Below, piece after piece: positions 1 to 9,840 of a DNA stretch of 64,000 bases (within the stretch, counting starts at the first letter, position 1; every line of letters begins with the position of its first letter). The notes under the pieces were generated by a model. The model made no database searches and was not told the DNA's origin. It was given only the letters and a program-made list of their open reading frames with translations. Source of the stretch: Siphonodentalium dalli. Its lineage: Eukaryota; Mollusca; Scaphopoda; Gadilida; Siphonodentaliidae. The position numbers and the translations under genes are program-made. The stretch spans positions 250,081,827 through 250,145,826 of the forward strand of contig CP136064.1 of assembly GCA_032622095.1 (NCBI GenBank), read 5' to 3'.

Positions 1-17
1 AGATTATCTCTGCACTG

Positions 18-290
18 TTAAAGATACGGGTGGCGTTCCCTGTGGATATAGGTTTTAAAATAGTCACATCCACTAAAACCGCCATTAACAGAAATAATAT
101 TATATAATAGACAGATGTTGTTCTTATACTAATCATAAATATCGCGTAGATTGCATGTTATTGTCATGTTTGTACCCTTGGTTATGTAAACAAATATATA
201 AAAAAGTTACGTTTATACAAATGTTTATAGACAAACACTGGGAATTACCATATTGAAAATGTTCTGTTGCGCTGTGGAATGCGTAGATAA
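18..290. repeat. Diverged copy of TTAA MITE family A
   Basis: From about 18 the sequence follows, with many changes, the order of motifs in the better copies at 37268, 40098 and 55636: a GGTACGG-like end, CCACTAAAACCGCC, ATATCGC, TGTTATTGTCAT and TATGTAAACAAA. Confidence 0.55.
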
Positions 291-517
291 AATTATTGGC
301 GCAAATGAATAATCACATTCAAATCACACAAAATATTATTTTAATCGACCCACGGTCAGTTCAAAATGAAGCTAATCCATGTTACTTCATGATTGGGAAA
401 TGATCAGACAGTAAACGTGTACATAATATAATTGTTCACGAAAAGATATGAATATTTTTCAATCCAGTTAGTATTTTCTCCTAACCTATGTATGGTAATA
501 CATGTACAGTACATACC

Positions 518-683
518 AAATAAGGATTATTATGATGAATCGTATTGTGAGTTGTAAGTTGTAAGCGCACCAAATTAGGAGTTTTACAACCGACGTCGAG
601 CGCGCGAATCTAAATAAGGAATATTATGATGAATCGAATTGTGAGTTGTAAACGCACCAAATTAGGAGTTTTACAACGAATCT
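518..683. repeat. Two-copy tandem duplication (about 72-94 bp unit)
   Basis: The unit starting AAATAAGGA(T/A)TATTATGATG occurs at 518-611 and again at 612-683, and the opening words recur at 684. The first copy carries two small extra blocks (TTGTAAG and a CG-rich CGACGTCGAGCGCG). Confidence 0.85.
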
Positions 684-1109
684 AAATAAGGAAATGGCAC
701 AATATCGTGACTCAGCTTATAAACAATCCATTGCTCTTTTTGCGAGAAACTAAACAGTCGACCTCTATTTTCTCGGACACAAAACGTGTTTTGTGAATAA
801 TATCGCATTCATATCATTATTATGCTATACTATTAGTATATTCTGGGATGAAATTATCATAATTTGATAATGTTATTTCTAAAATATAACCTACAACGAA
901 GGCCCCCCCGTCCCTTTAAATTGTACTTAATTGTTTCTCCAATGATCAGATCACTCTCCACTTCATTCTCATTCACAGGCTTCCTCAGTCAAAATCAAAT
1001 AAACTTACAGGGCTAAATAACAACCATACAGGCAGGAATTTTATCCCAAAATTAATAATGTTTGCTTATTTGGCACTCAAGAGCATACACAACATTCTGC
1101 GATACTCAC

Positions 1110-1213
1110 ATCTTGAACATTTCATCCTCGTTTTCTTCCAAAGACTCAATGTCAACGAGCGGTAACTGTACGACAGGCTCAAAGTGAATCTCCGGGGATT
1201 CTATTTCATCATC
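1110..1213 (-). CDS. RANBP1: RANBP1-like Ran-binding domain exon (partial gene)
   Basis: RanBP1 is a cytosolic protein that binds Ran-GTP and helps RanGAP release transport complexes leaving the nucleus. On the minus strand a polypyrimidine tract plus AG (ends at 1214) opens a 104-nt exon, and a consensus GTGAGT donor starts at 1109. The frame reads DDEIESPEIHFEPVV, then a QLP segment, then EENEDEMFK. The HFEPVV core followed by an acidic stretch and F-K-M is the start of the Ran-binding domain. The spacing and the E-E-x-E-x-x-F-K-M ending match RanBP1 better than the RanBP2 repeats, by recall of the family. The exon ends in phase 2, completing the Met codon in the next exon, which should lie left of the window edge. 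The short 5' coding exon upstream was not found. It could instead be one of several Ran-binding domains of a Nup358/RanBP2 gene, but no FG repeats or further domains are visible. Confidence 0.82.
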
Positions 1214-1857
1214 CTGAAAATATACAAATCAAATCTCAAAAGTTAGTGCAGACTACTGTATACAGTATACTCACATCAGTAAGCCTGGTAGCCCCGTTAA
1301 TGTTTTGACACACTTTTGGGACTGGGCTTACCTCAGAGGACCCGCACATGCCAAATCTCAGTTTGCATTCATACTGCTATTAATTAGTTTTAAAACAACT
1401 AAAAAGGATTTTTTTAGTCGACTAATCAACAGTCAAAAATTGAGTCGAAGACCATGATGACATAACATGCAAAACTGACAAGTTAAATGCATGTGCGGTT
1501 GTTCCCCAGAATGTTAGTTGATACATGAAGAAGAAAGTAGCCTAATATGTAGTATTTTAATTGACTCTTATTTTTGCGTGGGTGAAAACTATTGACAATT
1601 ATTGGATGCTACAATGTATGTATTATAAATCTTCCTTTCTGCATATTTCGTGGCCTTTGAATCTGTGACAATGAACACGTGCTTGTCGCTTCATATAAAA
1701 GGGCCGGTGGCTGTTGATGGAATATTTTGTGTAATGTGTACAATACAGAATAACAATGATGTCAGGACTCAGGATAGGAGTTGGAAATATTATGTTAAAA
1801 TATGTTACATATAAACGCACTAGTTTAATAATAGTTAATACAAAATGTTTGACAAGA

Positions 1858-2130
1858 TTAGGCAAAGAAATATAACATGTGTTTTTGTTGACCTAAAAAC
1901 TCCAGGTAGTTAGGTAAGTGTACATCGGAATTTTCAAAGAAGTACACTGCTAGCATAAAGTGTGTTGATTTGATAACATAACTACCAGTTCCTGAGCGTC
2001 TTTTTTGTAACGGAAATGTAATTTCAAAATGAACATGGTTTACTGCATTGAAAACGATTGGATTGATCTTTGCTGACGTCTCAGTGCACGTTTCCCCGGA
2101 CATCGGAACATCAAAGATGACGTCATGCAT
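1858..2130 (-). CDS. Unrecognised 90-residue open frame
   Basis: An uninterrupted minus-strand frame with ordinary protein-like composition (HVHFEITFPLQKRRSGTG and later VHLPNYLEFLG). No family recognised, no convincing splice acceptor located. It may be a chance frame. Confidence 0.15.
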   Translation of the reverse strand: MHDVIFDVPMSGETCTETSAKINPIVFNAVNHVHFEITFPLQKRRSGTGSYVIKSTHFMLAVYFFENSDVHLPNYLEFLGQQKHMLYFFA

Positions 2131-2140
2131 CTTTGATGTT
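2107..2140. repeat. Short palindrome with TGACGTCA core
   Basis: AACATCAAAGATG and CATCTTTGATGTT flank an 8-base middle beginning ACGTCA. It lies 12 bp left of the hAT element at 2153. The loop region contains TGACGTCA, a CRE-like word, but no gene start is near. Confidence 0.6.
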
Positions 2141-2152
2141 CAGCTGCCAAAG

Positions 2153-3026
2153 TAGGGCTGGGCGATATTTCAATATATTGACTATAGTCGGTTTGGAATT
2201 GTTTGTATTGAAACCGTGTGTAAAATAAAAATTCAATATATCGCAACCGCAATTTTATCACCTCAAAAGACATTTTCAAATTACAATCCAATACTGAGTT
2301 GAATACTTTAGCGTGGTGGAAGATGAATGCAGAAAATTTCCCAAATCTAGCGAAGCTTTCCTGCAAGTATTTGTGCATTCCTGCAACAAGTTGCGCTTCT
2401 GAGCGGGTCTTCAACACTGCGGGACATATATTGTTTCTCAGAAACGAACATGTCTCAATCCAGTAGTGTTTCTTGCCAAGAATTTGGACAAATAAACTCA
2501 CGAACTGCAATATTATATTACTGTTCAATGATTAATTATGATTATCTTGTTCCCCGTGTTCAAAAATGTTCCGTAATTCATTGTGTGTGATAAACAGCAT
2601 GCAGACAGCCAAGAATGAACCATCTTGGCCCAATTCTACTAGGTCCTCGATCAACCTACATGTATGAGCACGTGCTTAGCTATGGCGTAACGGGAATATT
2701 CATCGCGTGCTGATATGAAATCAATTGATTATTCAGGATAACGTGAGCCTGTAATTCACTCAATGTTGTTGCGTATTCCAGAAGGCAGGAACTTTATAGA
2801 ATGGGCACATGCCATTCTAAGAATAGTATTATTTACTGCCTGGCGATAGTGTACAATTTTACATCCCTAATGACGAAAACACGGAGTGTTATAAATTATC
2901 TCTCGTTTAAAATTTGATTTTACGTGGTATTTTTCCATAGTAAAATAATATTCAATAAAACAGTGTATCGCGGTGTTATTTAGGAAAAATCGCGGTTTTT
3001 AAAAACGTCAATACAGCCCAACCCTA
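2153..3026 (+). mobile_element. hAT element remnant with 7/8-bp target duplication
   Basis: Ends TAGGGCTGGGCGATATTTCA and (right, reversed) TAGGGTTGGGCTGTATTGAC form terminal inverted repeats. Flanks are TGCCAAAG (2145-2152) and CGCCAAAG (3027-3034), an 8-bp duplication with one change, typical of hAT. Inside, on the plus strand (about 2309-2480), lies the transposase C-terminal dimerisation region: WWKMNAENFPNLAKL, KYLCIPATSCASERVFN, then TAGHILFLRNE, followed by a stop. The rest of the transposase is deleted, so the element is non-autonomous. Confidence 0.85.
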
Positions 3027-3634
3027 CGCCAAAGCCAGCAGACAATGTAACTTGCAATTCATGGAAGAGATTTGATCTGGCAAGTGATAAAGTTTGTGGC
3101 AAAATTTATACACATGTTAAAAAGCTACTGTAGGCAGTCTCGCGTTGATTAAGGACCCGAATATGTTAGTTTTTGTTGTTGGCATCGCATGTGTGTATTA
3201 CATTATACATAGCAGTTAACCAGTTGATATTACTTCAAACAGTTGCCGAAGGTACGGTGGCCGGTTGTCAACCAGATATCCATTTCAGCACTAATATTGA
3301 TCACGGGATTTATCCATATTTTCCCTCACAAATATGAGTTTGTCTACAGTGTTCGGATCCCGATTTCATCTTCTTTTTGACACCATTCCAGCAACTGAAA
3401 ACACATTCTCGGAGGGTACCGACATTACAGGAACAGCCAAATATTTCCTGGCCAATAATAATGAATACAAGCTCCTGTTCCGTATATTTCACTTCCGCTT
3501 CACCCCCGAATCATAATAATCTCCTAGAAAAAACTTCATCACCTTTTCTGACTGTTCAATTTTTGATCGTTTTCATTTTGGAACATATGTTTTATGAGCC
3601 ACTTTATCATCACGCATTTTTTGTGTTGCGTCTA

Positions 3635-3754
3635 CAGCCCTCATAATTGGCTATGTCAATCAGCAATGCCGAAGCAATTTGCTGAGAACTGGACCACGAC
3701 AAAGGGTTGCAGTAGAGGATTACCGAAGCCAAGCAATCTGAATTAAGAGGGCTG
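3635..3754. mobile_element. Small TIR element (CAGCCCTC...GAGGGCTG)
   Basis: Ends CAGCCCTC and GAGGGCTG are inverted; the interior has CAGCAATGCCGAAGC and CGAAGCCAAGCAATCTG. A second copy in opposite orientation lies at 19046-19168. Confidence 0.7.
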
Positions 3755-3823
3755 CTTCTACTGTCATGGAATCTGCTGATGAAGCAGCGGACGCTGTCAG
3801 GCCTGAGAATAAGGTGCCTGTCA

Positions 3824-3890
3824 TAGGCAGAATGAAATCCCTCGAGGGTGAATTTAGTGATGATATCCCTCTTGGGACCTCAATCTGCTT
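3824..3890. repeat. Half copy of palindromic MITE family N
   Basis: GGCAGAATGAAATCCCTCGA, GGTGAATTTAGTGATGATAT, CCCTCTTGGGACCTCAATCT is one arm of the family seen intact at 4400-4474. Confidence 0.55.
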
Positions 3891-4047
3891 TATAGGCCAC
3901 ATTTCTGTAATGTTTCTTAAACTTTCTTTATTATCAAATTACCATTAACAATTAGATTCTATTTCTTTTTTAGTTTAGTTTCTCAATATCCCCAAATTGG
4001 CAGATGACACATTGCATAATTGAGGTTCCCAATAAGTGTACCCCGTT

Positions 4048-4325
4048 GGACAAAATAAGTGTCCATTGGCACCGCGGCAAGTATACCATGGCCGAACGCC
4101 AAGTACACTGCGGCCGAACGGCAAGTACACCACGGACGGACGACAACTACACCCCGGCCTCTTTTCAGTTTAATGAACGCACACCGCAGCAACTACACCA
4201 TGGCTGAACGGCAAGAAACACCGCGGCACAACTGTAGTTAGCCGGTGGAGCCACAGTGTAGTTGCATTTCGGCTGTGGTGGCAATGCTAACACACCGCGG
4301 TTAAGTGGACACTTGTTGTGTCCAG
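4048..4325. mobile_element. MITE-like palindrome with internal ACGGCAAGTACACC repeats
   Basis: Left end GTTGGACAAAATAAGTGTCC and right end GGACACTTGTTGTGTCCAGC are imperfect inverted repeats. The left half holds serial variants of GGCCGAACGGCAAGTACACC with CCGCGG or CCATGG words. It is much more GC-rich than the flanks. It lies between blocks 2 and 3 of the hAT pseudogene. Confidence 0.6.
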
Positions 4326-4399
4326 CAGGGAAACATCACAATATTTACCAGTTGGGAATTTCAATCTGGATCTATATCTCCTATAGCAGATGAGACCAT

Positions 4400-4474
4400 G
4401 CAGAATGAGGCCCCAAGAGGGTGAATTTGGTTATGCTAGCCAACTAAATTCACCCTTTGGGGACCTCATTCTGC
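4400..4474. repeat. Palindromic MITE family N, intact hairpin
   Basis: GCAGAATGAGGCCCCAAGAG pairs with the reverse of CTTTGGGGACCTCATTCTGC; arms of about 29 bp around GGTTATGCTAGCC. Inserted in the hAT pseudogene. Confidence 0.7.
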
Positions 4475-4851
4475 AAATGACAGGCACACTAAATTCTGGC
4501 TTGGACGATGTAGCTGCAGATGCATTTCCTGATATTTGCAGCATGAGTGTCACCATCTTATGTTACTTCATCCGATCTCCTTTTCATGTCTAGGTTAACA
4601 TCATCCATTTACCCCTGAAGAGCAGCCCAAGCAGACTGCTGTTGTTCAGATGATAAGAATTTTAATGACTTGTACCCGATATCCAACTCACTAGCTTTTA
4701 CAATGCTGGATTTAACAACAAAATTCAGTTTAATTCACACAGCGAGTTCCCATATCAGTATACAGCTTTTTAAGACCTGTGGAGACTAGTTCCTTGAATT
4801 CTTTGACTATCTTGGTATCCGGATCCTGCACTTTAAAATGATTCTCTAAAA

Positions 4852-5947
4852 TAGTGATGTTCCGATAATGAAAAAGCCCATTGGACCGATTTCCGATAAC
4901 TGGAGGCACAATCGACCGATTTCCGATTCAGATGTTTATATTATATACTGTGCATTGGCTCCCATATACACTCATTATATACACTCACTATATACACCTA
5001 TATATACTCCTATCCCGGTATAGTTTCAAAGCCAAATACATCAAAGAAATATATATCACTGTCGCGAAAGTATTTCCACCGACGTCAGTTGTGCGCTGCC
5101 TTTGATCTATACCGGTAGTTGTTTTGACAAAGAGATCAAAGGTGCCGACTTAGAGTAACGTTATGACCGTGTGTGGAACACTTGCATGCGGTGTAAAAGT
5201 CTTGATTGAATACTTGTAAGTTGCGACAATGTATGGAATGGCGATGATTATTAACTAAATTTAGATTGATGGATAATAATTGCTGTCATATTTGTCTGAG
5301 ATTTCCCAAGTTCCCATTGGTCACACCTTTTGTCTTAACAACTGGAAGCTTTTATAGTTCCGCCTACTAAATTTTTGTTTTGCGAGACCGCCTCCAAGTT
5401 CAACGTGGAGCTAAAGTTAAACATACATGTATTTCGTAACAGTACAGACGAAAAAGCTAATTATGCCCCGCCTCACGTTGGTCGTTATTGAAGACAGTTC
5501 TGATCGCAAATTTACTAATTCATTCAGTGTGTGCTTCAAATTATTGACATAGCATGTGATGTCACATAGCACATGCTCAATAGGAAGCTACACTGTAATG
5601 ATGTCGGCTGTTTAAAGCTTTCTTTGAATCTATTTCGTGTCAACGCGATTGAACCAATAACTTCATATTACACCAGATGTCGGGCAGGTGTATTGCCATG
5701 CTTATAATATAGTCATATCGGACTGTTTGGATGCCAATGGTTTCTATTTAGGCTGTTATAACTGCGTTTTACTTTCAATACTACGGTTGTATTGCATTCG
5801 TTTATTAAAGCGTGCATATTGCGCTTAGTATGCCTTAAGATACTAGAATGTTGTTATTTTTTTTGACAATCGGTAAGAGCCGATGTTCAACTGCGAGGTA
5901 CGATTAATATCTGATGGGCTCCGATTCCGATTATCGGAACATCACAA
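4852..5947. mobile_element. Non-autonomous hAT-like element inserted in the hAT pseudogene
   Basis: Ends TAGTGATGTTCCGATAA and (right, reversed) TTGTGATGTTCCGATAATCG. Flanks CTCTAAAA (4844-4851) and CTCTTAAA (5948-5955) make an 8-bp duplication with one mismatch. Interior holds further CCGATTTCCGAT words at both ends and no transposase. Joining the flanks restores contiguity of transposase blocks 1 and 2 except for a frameshift, so this insertion came after the host element had landed. Confidence 0.82.
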
Positions 5948-6660
5948 CTCTTAAAAGTCCCTGAACAATGGGATAGGTCACACTCAAAGATGGATAAGAG
6001 TCACTCCCCGCTGCCGTTGTGGCCATTTCCAATGGTTCCAAAAGAGGAGTAACCTCACCTGTTCCATTGTTAACCATACAGGTACATCATCTGGAAGTTC
6101 TAAGATTCTCATATCGCCATAAATGATAATTATGATATTATCGCCGTGTTTTGAAGGACGGCAAATACCACGAGCCTTTGTTCAACAAGCCATTTAAACA
6201 TGTAGAGTGCCACCGAGTTATAACATCTTGTATAAGGCTGTTCCTATTCAGTGACTTCCGTTCTTGTTTTTTGAGGAGGTTGTCTGAGGCGAGTGTAGAC
6301 ATTCGGATATGACCAACTTATTTCCTGGCAGATCCCGCAGCTTTTGACACTTTACCGAGTGCAAGTCCACAATTCACTGTATTATGTATAGCACTATAGC
6401 TGTAACATGTGTGCGAAACACCGAATGAGTGTAAACAGTAAAGTCATATGTTGAAAAGAGCGGATATCCAGTTACTACCATAGTATGATCAGGTTACATG
6501 TCGCAGTTAACCAGCTACAAAAATAGATCAACCGTTTCAGCACTACACTTTTGCGACTGCTTAATGCACCGTTTCGGTTTTGCTTTTATGTCAATTAGGC
6601 GTATTCAAATTGATGTTCGCACTGTCGGTGGGCGAAGTCAAGAACAAACAGGTTCATGAT

Positions 6661-6939
6661 TTAAGAGGGAGGTCAAGGGACCAATTTTGAATGGGGATTT
6701 CCATGCAAATCTGCGGAGCAAAAGTTACAGAGTTGCACATACTTCTGAGTGTGACTAGATGTGGAATTGAAAACAACAGGTATTTATCTGGCGGGTCCGC
6801 TTGCAATTTGTTCCATTATAATGTTGGTGTATATATTTTTGAATTTTATATTGATTTTTCAGAAGTATGTGCAACTTTTGCTCCACAGATTTGCATGGAA
6901 ATTCCTCATTCAAAATTGTTGACTTGACCTCCCCCTTAA
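6661..6939. mobile_element. Palindromic MITE with ~75-bp arms
   Basis: Starts TTAAGAGGGAGGTCAAGG and ends TTGACCTCCCCCTTAA. The arms also share GATTTCCATGCAAATCTG and CAAAAGTTACAGAGTTGCAC in inverted form. A TTAA word bounds each side. Confidence 0.8.
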
Positions 6940-7084
6940 CAAGAATCGACCAACACTGACCAAGGACAACCCTGTCATGTTAGTGGGTTTGAAAATTAGA
7001 TTCTTGCTCCCCAAAAACAGGGAGTTATAATCCTAACCTGTGACTGTGAACAATGTTTATCAGGTCAGGCACAACTGGATATTC

Positions 7085-7140
7085 AGCTTAATAAGCTGAA
7101 CTTAGCTTATTAAGCGGAATTCAGCTTAAAATTTACTATG
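7085..7140. repeat. Short AGCTTAATAAGCT hairpin
   Basis: AGCTTAATAAGCTGAACTTA followed by GCTTATTAAGCGGAATTCAG gives two overlapping short palindromes. No associated gene. Confidence 0.4.
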
Positions 7141-7304
7141 GGGAATGGATAAACGCTGTGTTCCGCTCATTTCCACATTCTAAATCGAGTCAAGTTGGCA
7201 GCCTCAAGCAATTTCACTGCCAACTACGTTGTTGTATGGGCTGCAAATCATTGTCTACTATTTTATTTTAGCAATTAATTTTACGATTGTCGCAGATTTC
7301 ACCA

Positions 7305-8886
7305 CTTTCTGTGTGTTTTCAACTTTTTCTGATAAAAAGACACCAAACTCCTCAGACATTTCACTTGCCAACTATTCATGGTAACTCCTTTCCTTCAATT
7401 GCATAAGCTCTAATCTGATTGGATGCACAGGTTTCTTAAAAATTAGGAATTTTAATCAAAATCAATTAAAGTTTCTGAGAAGTACGAGAGACCGTATGTG
7501 TCACTATTTATGATGGCCACTCTGATCTTCATCTCACGGAGATCATGTCTTTAAAATCGTTATGTTCAGTTCCCCATGGATATTAACATGTATTTAATCA
7601 TCACCTTAGGTGATGATGCATTAAAGTTTGGGACTGCAGATGTCAAAATAATTTTAATGACTCAATTAGGTCAGAGAACACTTTCGGCATGTAGTCATAC
7701 ATGTATGTAGCATTACCATGCAGAGAAGCTGAGAATGGTTTGTTCTATTTCACGATGGGTGTATTTTCCCTGGTGTGGAGTGTTATTTAACCAAAAACAT
7801 GCCACACAGTTTCGATCTCCCCATATTATAATGAATGTGGTCCATAACACGTGGAACACATGGTTATGAAATGTTTAAGGTGGCATGGGTCGTTCGATTG
7901 CATTAATGGGTATGCCAGCCACATGTATTTCAAGTTGAATAGTCGTTCGATTGCATTAATGGGTATGCCAGCCACATGTATTTCAAGTAATGTACTGGCC
8001 CAAAACGGGGTGGTAACTGTGACTTTGAAATAAGGCCCCATGTATTAGAGCTGCAACGATTCATCGTGATTTCGATGTATCACGATACGCTTTCACACGA
8101 TACGCGTCCCAAACAAGGCATACTGGTAAAGCAGGCATGAGATCCACTCTATTGAAATTAAAATTGCAAGATTCATGCCTATCAATCCACAACCCATCAC
8201 ACACCTGTGGCTTTTGAGACAACTGTCACACTTCATGTCACTTATCACAGGCTTATGTTAGAAACCATGTGTTTTGCACCTAATGATTATCAATATTTAT
8301 GAGCATTAGCGGTAAAAACAGTAAAATGTACGGAAACATAGTATCTTTTTTATTTGGCCTGACGACAGTTCGATAGCAAATGTATGACTTGAACTGTATG
8401 CAGTCGTTTTATAACACCGCTTGAGAATGACCCCTTGATCGGATCGACAAAATCATGCGGAACATGTTTCCCGATATGCAGCACTCATTCACCTTAACTC
8501 GGCCTCATGCACTGTTACCTGTTGCTTGGATATGGACAGTGAATGGTGAGACTCGTGAACTTTAATGCATAGACACCTACTTTATATTAAGGTGAAGATT
8601 AAATACATGTTAATATCCGTGGGGAACTGAACATAACGATTTTAAAGACATGATCTCCGTGAGATGAAGATCAGAGTGGCCATCATAAATAGTGACGCAT
8701 ACGGTCTCTCGTACTTCTCTGAAACTTTAATTGATTTCGATTAAAATTCCTAATTTTTAAGAAACCTGTGCATCCAATCAGATTAGAGCTTAATATGCAA
8801 TTGAAGGAAAGGAGTTACCACGATTAGTTGGCAAGTGAAATGTCTGAGGAGTTTGGTGTCTTTTTATCAGAAAAACACAGACACTG
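7305..8886. mobile_element. Fold-back element, ~300-bp inverted arms, ~950-bp spacer
   Basis: The left arm (about 7305-7632) reappears reversed at about 8560-8886 with few changes. Shared words include CTGATAAAAAGACACCAAAC, TCTAATCTGATTGGATGCAC, GAAGTACGAGAGACCGTATG and CATGATCTCCGTGAGATGAA (right-arm sense). No transposase was seen in the spacer. Outer edges are not sharply defined and I could not identify a target duplication. Confidence 0.8.
7885..7990. repeat. Two tandem 53-bp units in the fold-back spacer
   Basis: GTCGTTCGATTGCATTAATG, GGTATGCCAGCCACATGTAT, TTCAAGT occurs twice in a row. Confidence 0.85.
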
Positions 8887-8939
8887 TTCACATATTGGAG
8901 TGACCGTCTTGTACCGATCTCTTAAGGATGGCTTCACAA

Positions 8940-9380
8940 CACAACCTTCTCCGCATTCAGTGAAGGATCTAGGTATTTTTTGGGGACACCTGTTTTTGGG
9001 CAATGATATGCCGAAGGCATAACCTGAAGGCCTGATCGGAGGAATGTTTGGGAAGGGTGACCCCCTGATGATGGTGGGGGTTCTTCCCCTGGAAAATTTT
9101 TGAAAATCCATTGCATTTAGAGCTAATCTAAGGCTCTTTGAGTCAGTATTTTGAATTTTACAGAGAGGTCAATTTTATCAAGTTTCTCAAGCATAACTTT
9201 GGAACTTTTTATATATGTATGGATTGGAAATGCTTATAAGTTATTGTCAGATATCTTTTGGTTCTATGGATTATGCTTATCGGAAGCCTTATCCTGCTTG
9301 AAATTAGACTTGCCATCATCACTCTAATTCATAAATAGGCTATTTTATAAAATTCAAGTGAGACACATACCGTACATAAT
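8940..9380. other. No gene seen
   Basis: Short frames on both strands around 8824-9116 continue from the fold-back arm and have no recognisable domain. The rest is unremarkable AT-rich sequence. Confidence 0.5.
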
Positions 9381-9383
9381 ATA

Positions 9384-9446
9384 CTACATGTACATGTAAT
9401 ACAGAAATCCTACATGTACATGTAGTACAGAAACAATGTACATGTA
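9384..9446. repeat. Tandem ACATGTACATGT-bearing repeat
   Basis: CTACATGTACATGTAATACA is repeated about 28 bp later as CTACATGTACATGTAGTACA, then partially again. Each unit is self-complementary. Confidence 0.65.
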
Positions 9447-9449
9447 TTA

Positions 9450-9809
9450 AGGTAGTAATGACTATATATGGTACTAATCTCTATGTTAATTTTTCATTTG
9501 GTATTATGAGATCCCACTTGATAACCAGGTTGATTTGATCAAATTGTTAATGTTCCTGTGCTGTAATTGATTGAAATACTGAAGTCTGAACGCTGAATGA
9601 TAACATACCGTACCTGAACTCAAATTATTTGAAGTTTTCACAGATGAAAGCTAGATAAAGCCAAACATACTTTACAGTATGATTCCAACTGTTAAACTTA
9701 AATCTTTTTGTAAACTTAAATTTCTTATGTCAATATATATAAATATATAAATGTTTTGCATCTTGTTATGATATGAATTGGGACCTAAATTAAAAAAAAC
9801 AACATTTTA

Positions 9810-9840
<31 letters not shown>

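Larger units (their letters stand above)
3300..6450 (-). pseudogene. Decayed hAT (ZBED-type) transposase broken up by nested insertions
   Basis: Read on the minus strand in three separated blocks. Block 1 (about 6450-5948): CFAHMLQL, later LIQDVITRWHST, then EVTPLLEPLEMATTAAGSDS and YPIVQGLLR. Block 2 (4851-4600): HFKVQDPDTKIVKEFKEL, then ELDIGYKSLKFLSSEQQQSA. Block 3 (3500-3305): ARKYLAVPVMSVPSENVFSV, AGMVSKRR, stop, NTVDKLIFVRENM. This order (RW-ST, LLEPL-AT, Y-SLKFL, SVPSE-VFS-AG) is that of hAT transposases. Stops and frameshifts occur in all blocks. A 1.1-kb hAT-like element (4852-5947) separates blocks 1 and 2, and several small palindromic MITEs separate blocks 2 and 3. Confidence 0.85.

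Noticed and set aside
8042-8120. Possible hAT left end (AGAGCTGCAACGATTCATCG)
   Set aside because: It looks like a hAT terminus, but no matching right end or target duplication was found; it may be a truncated remnant inside the fold-back spacer.
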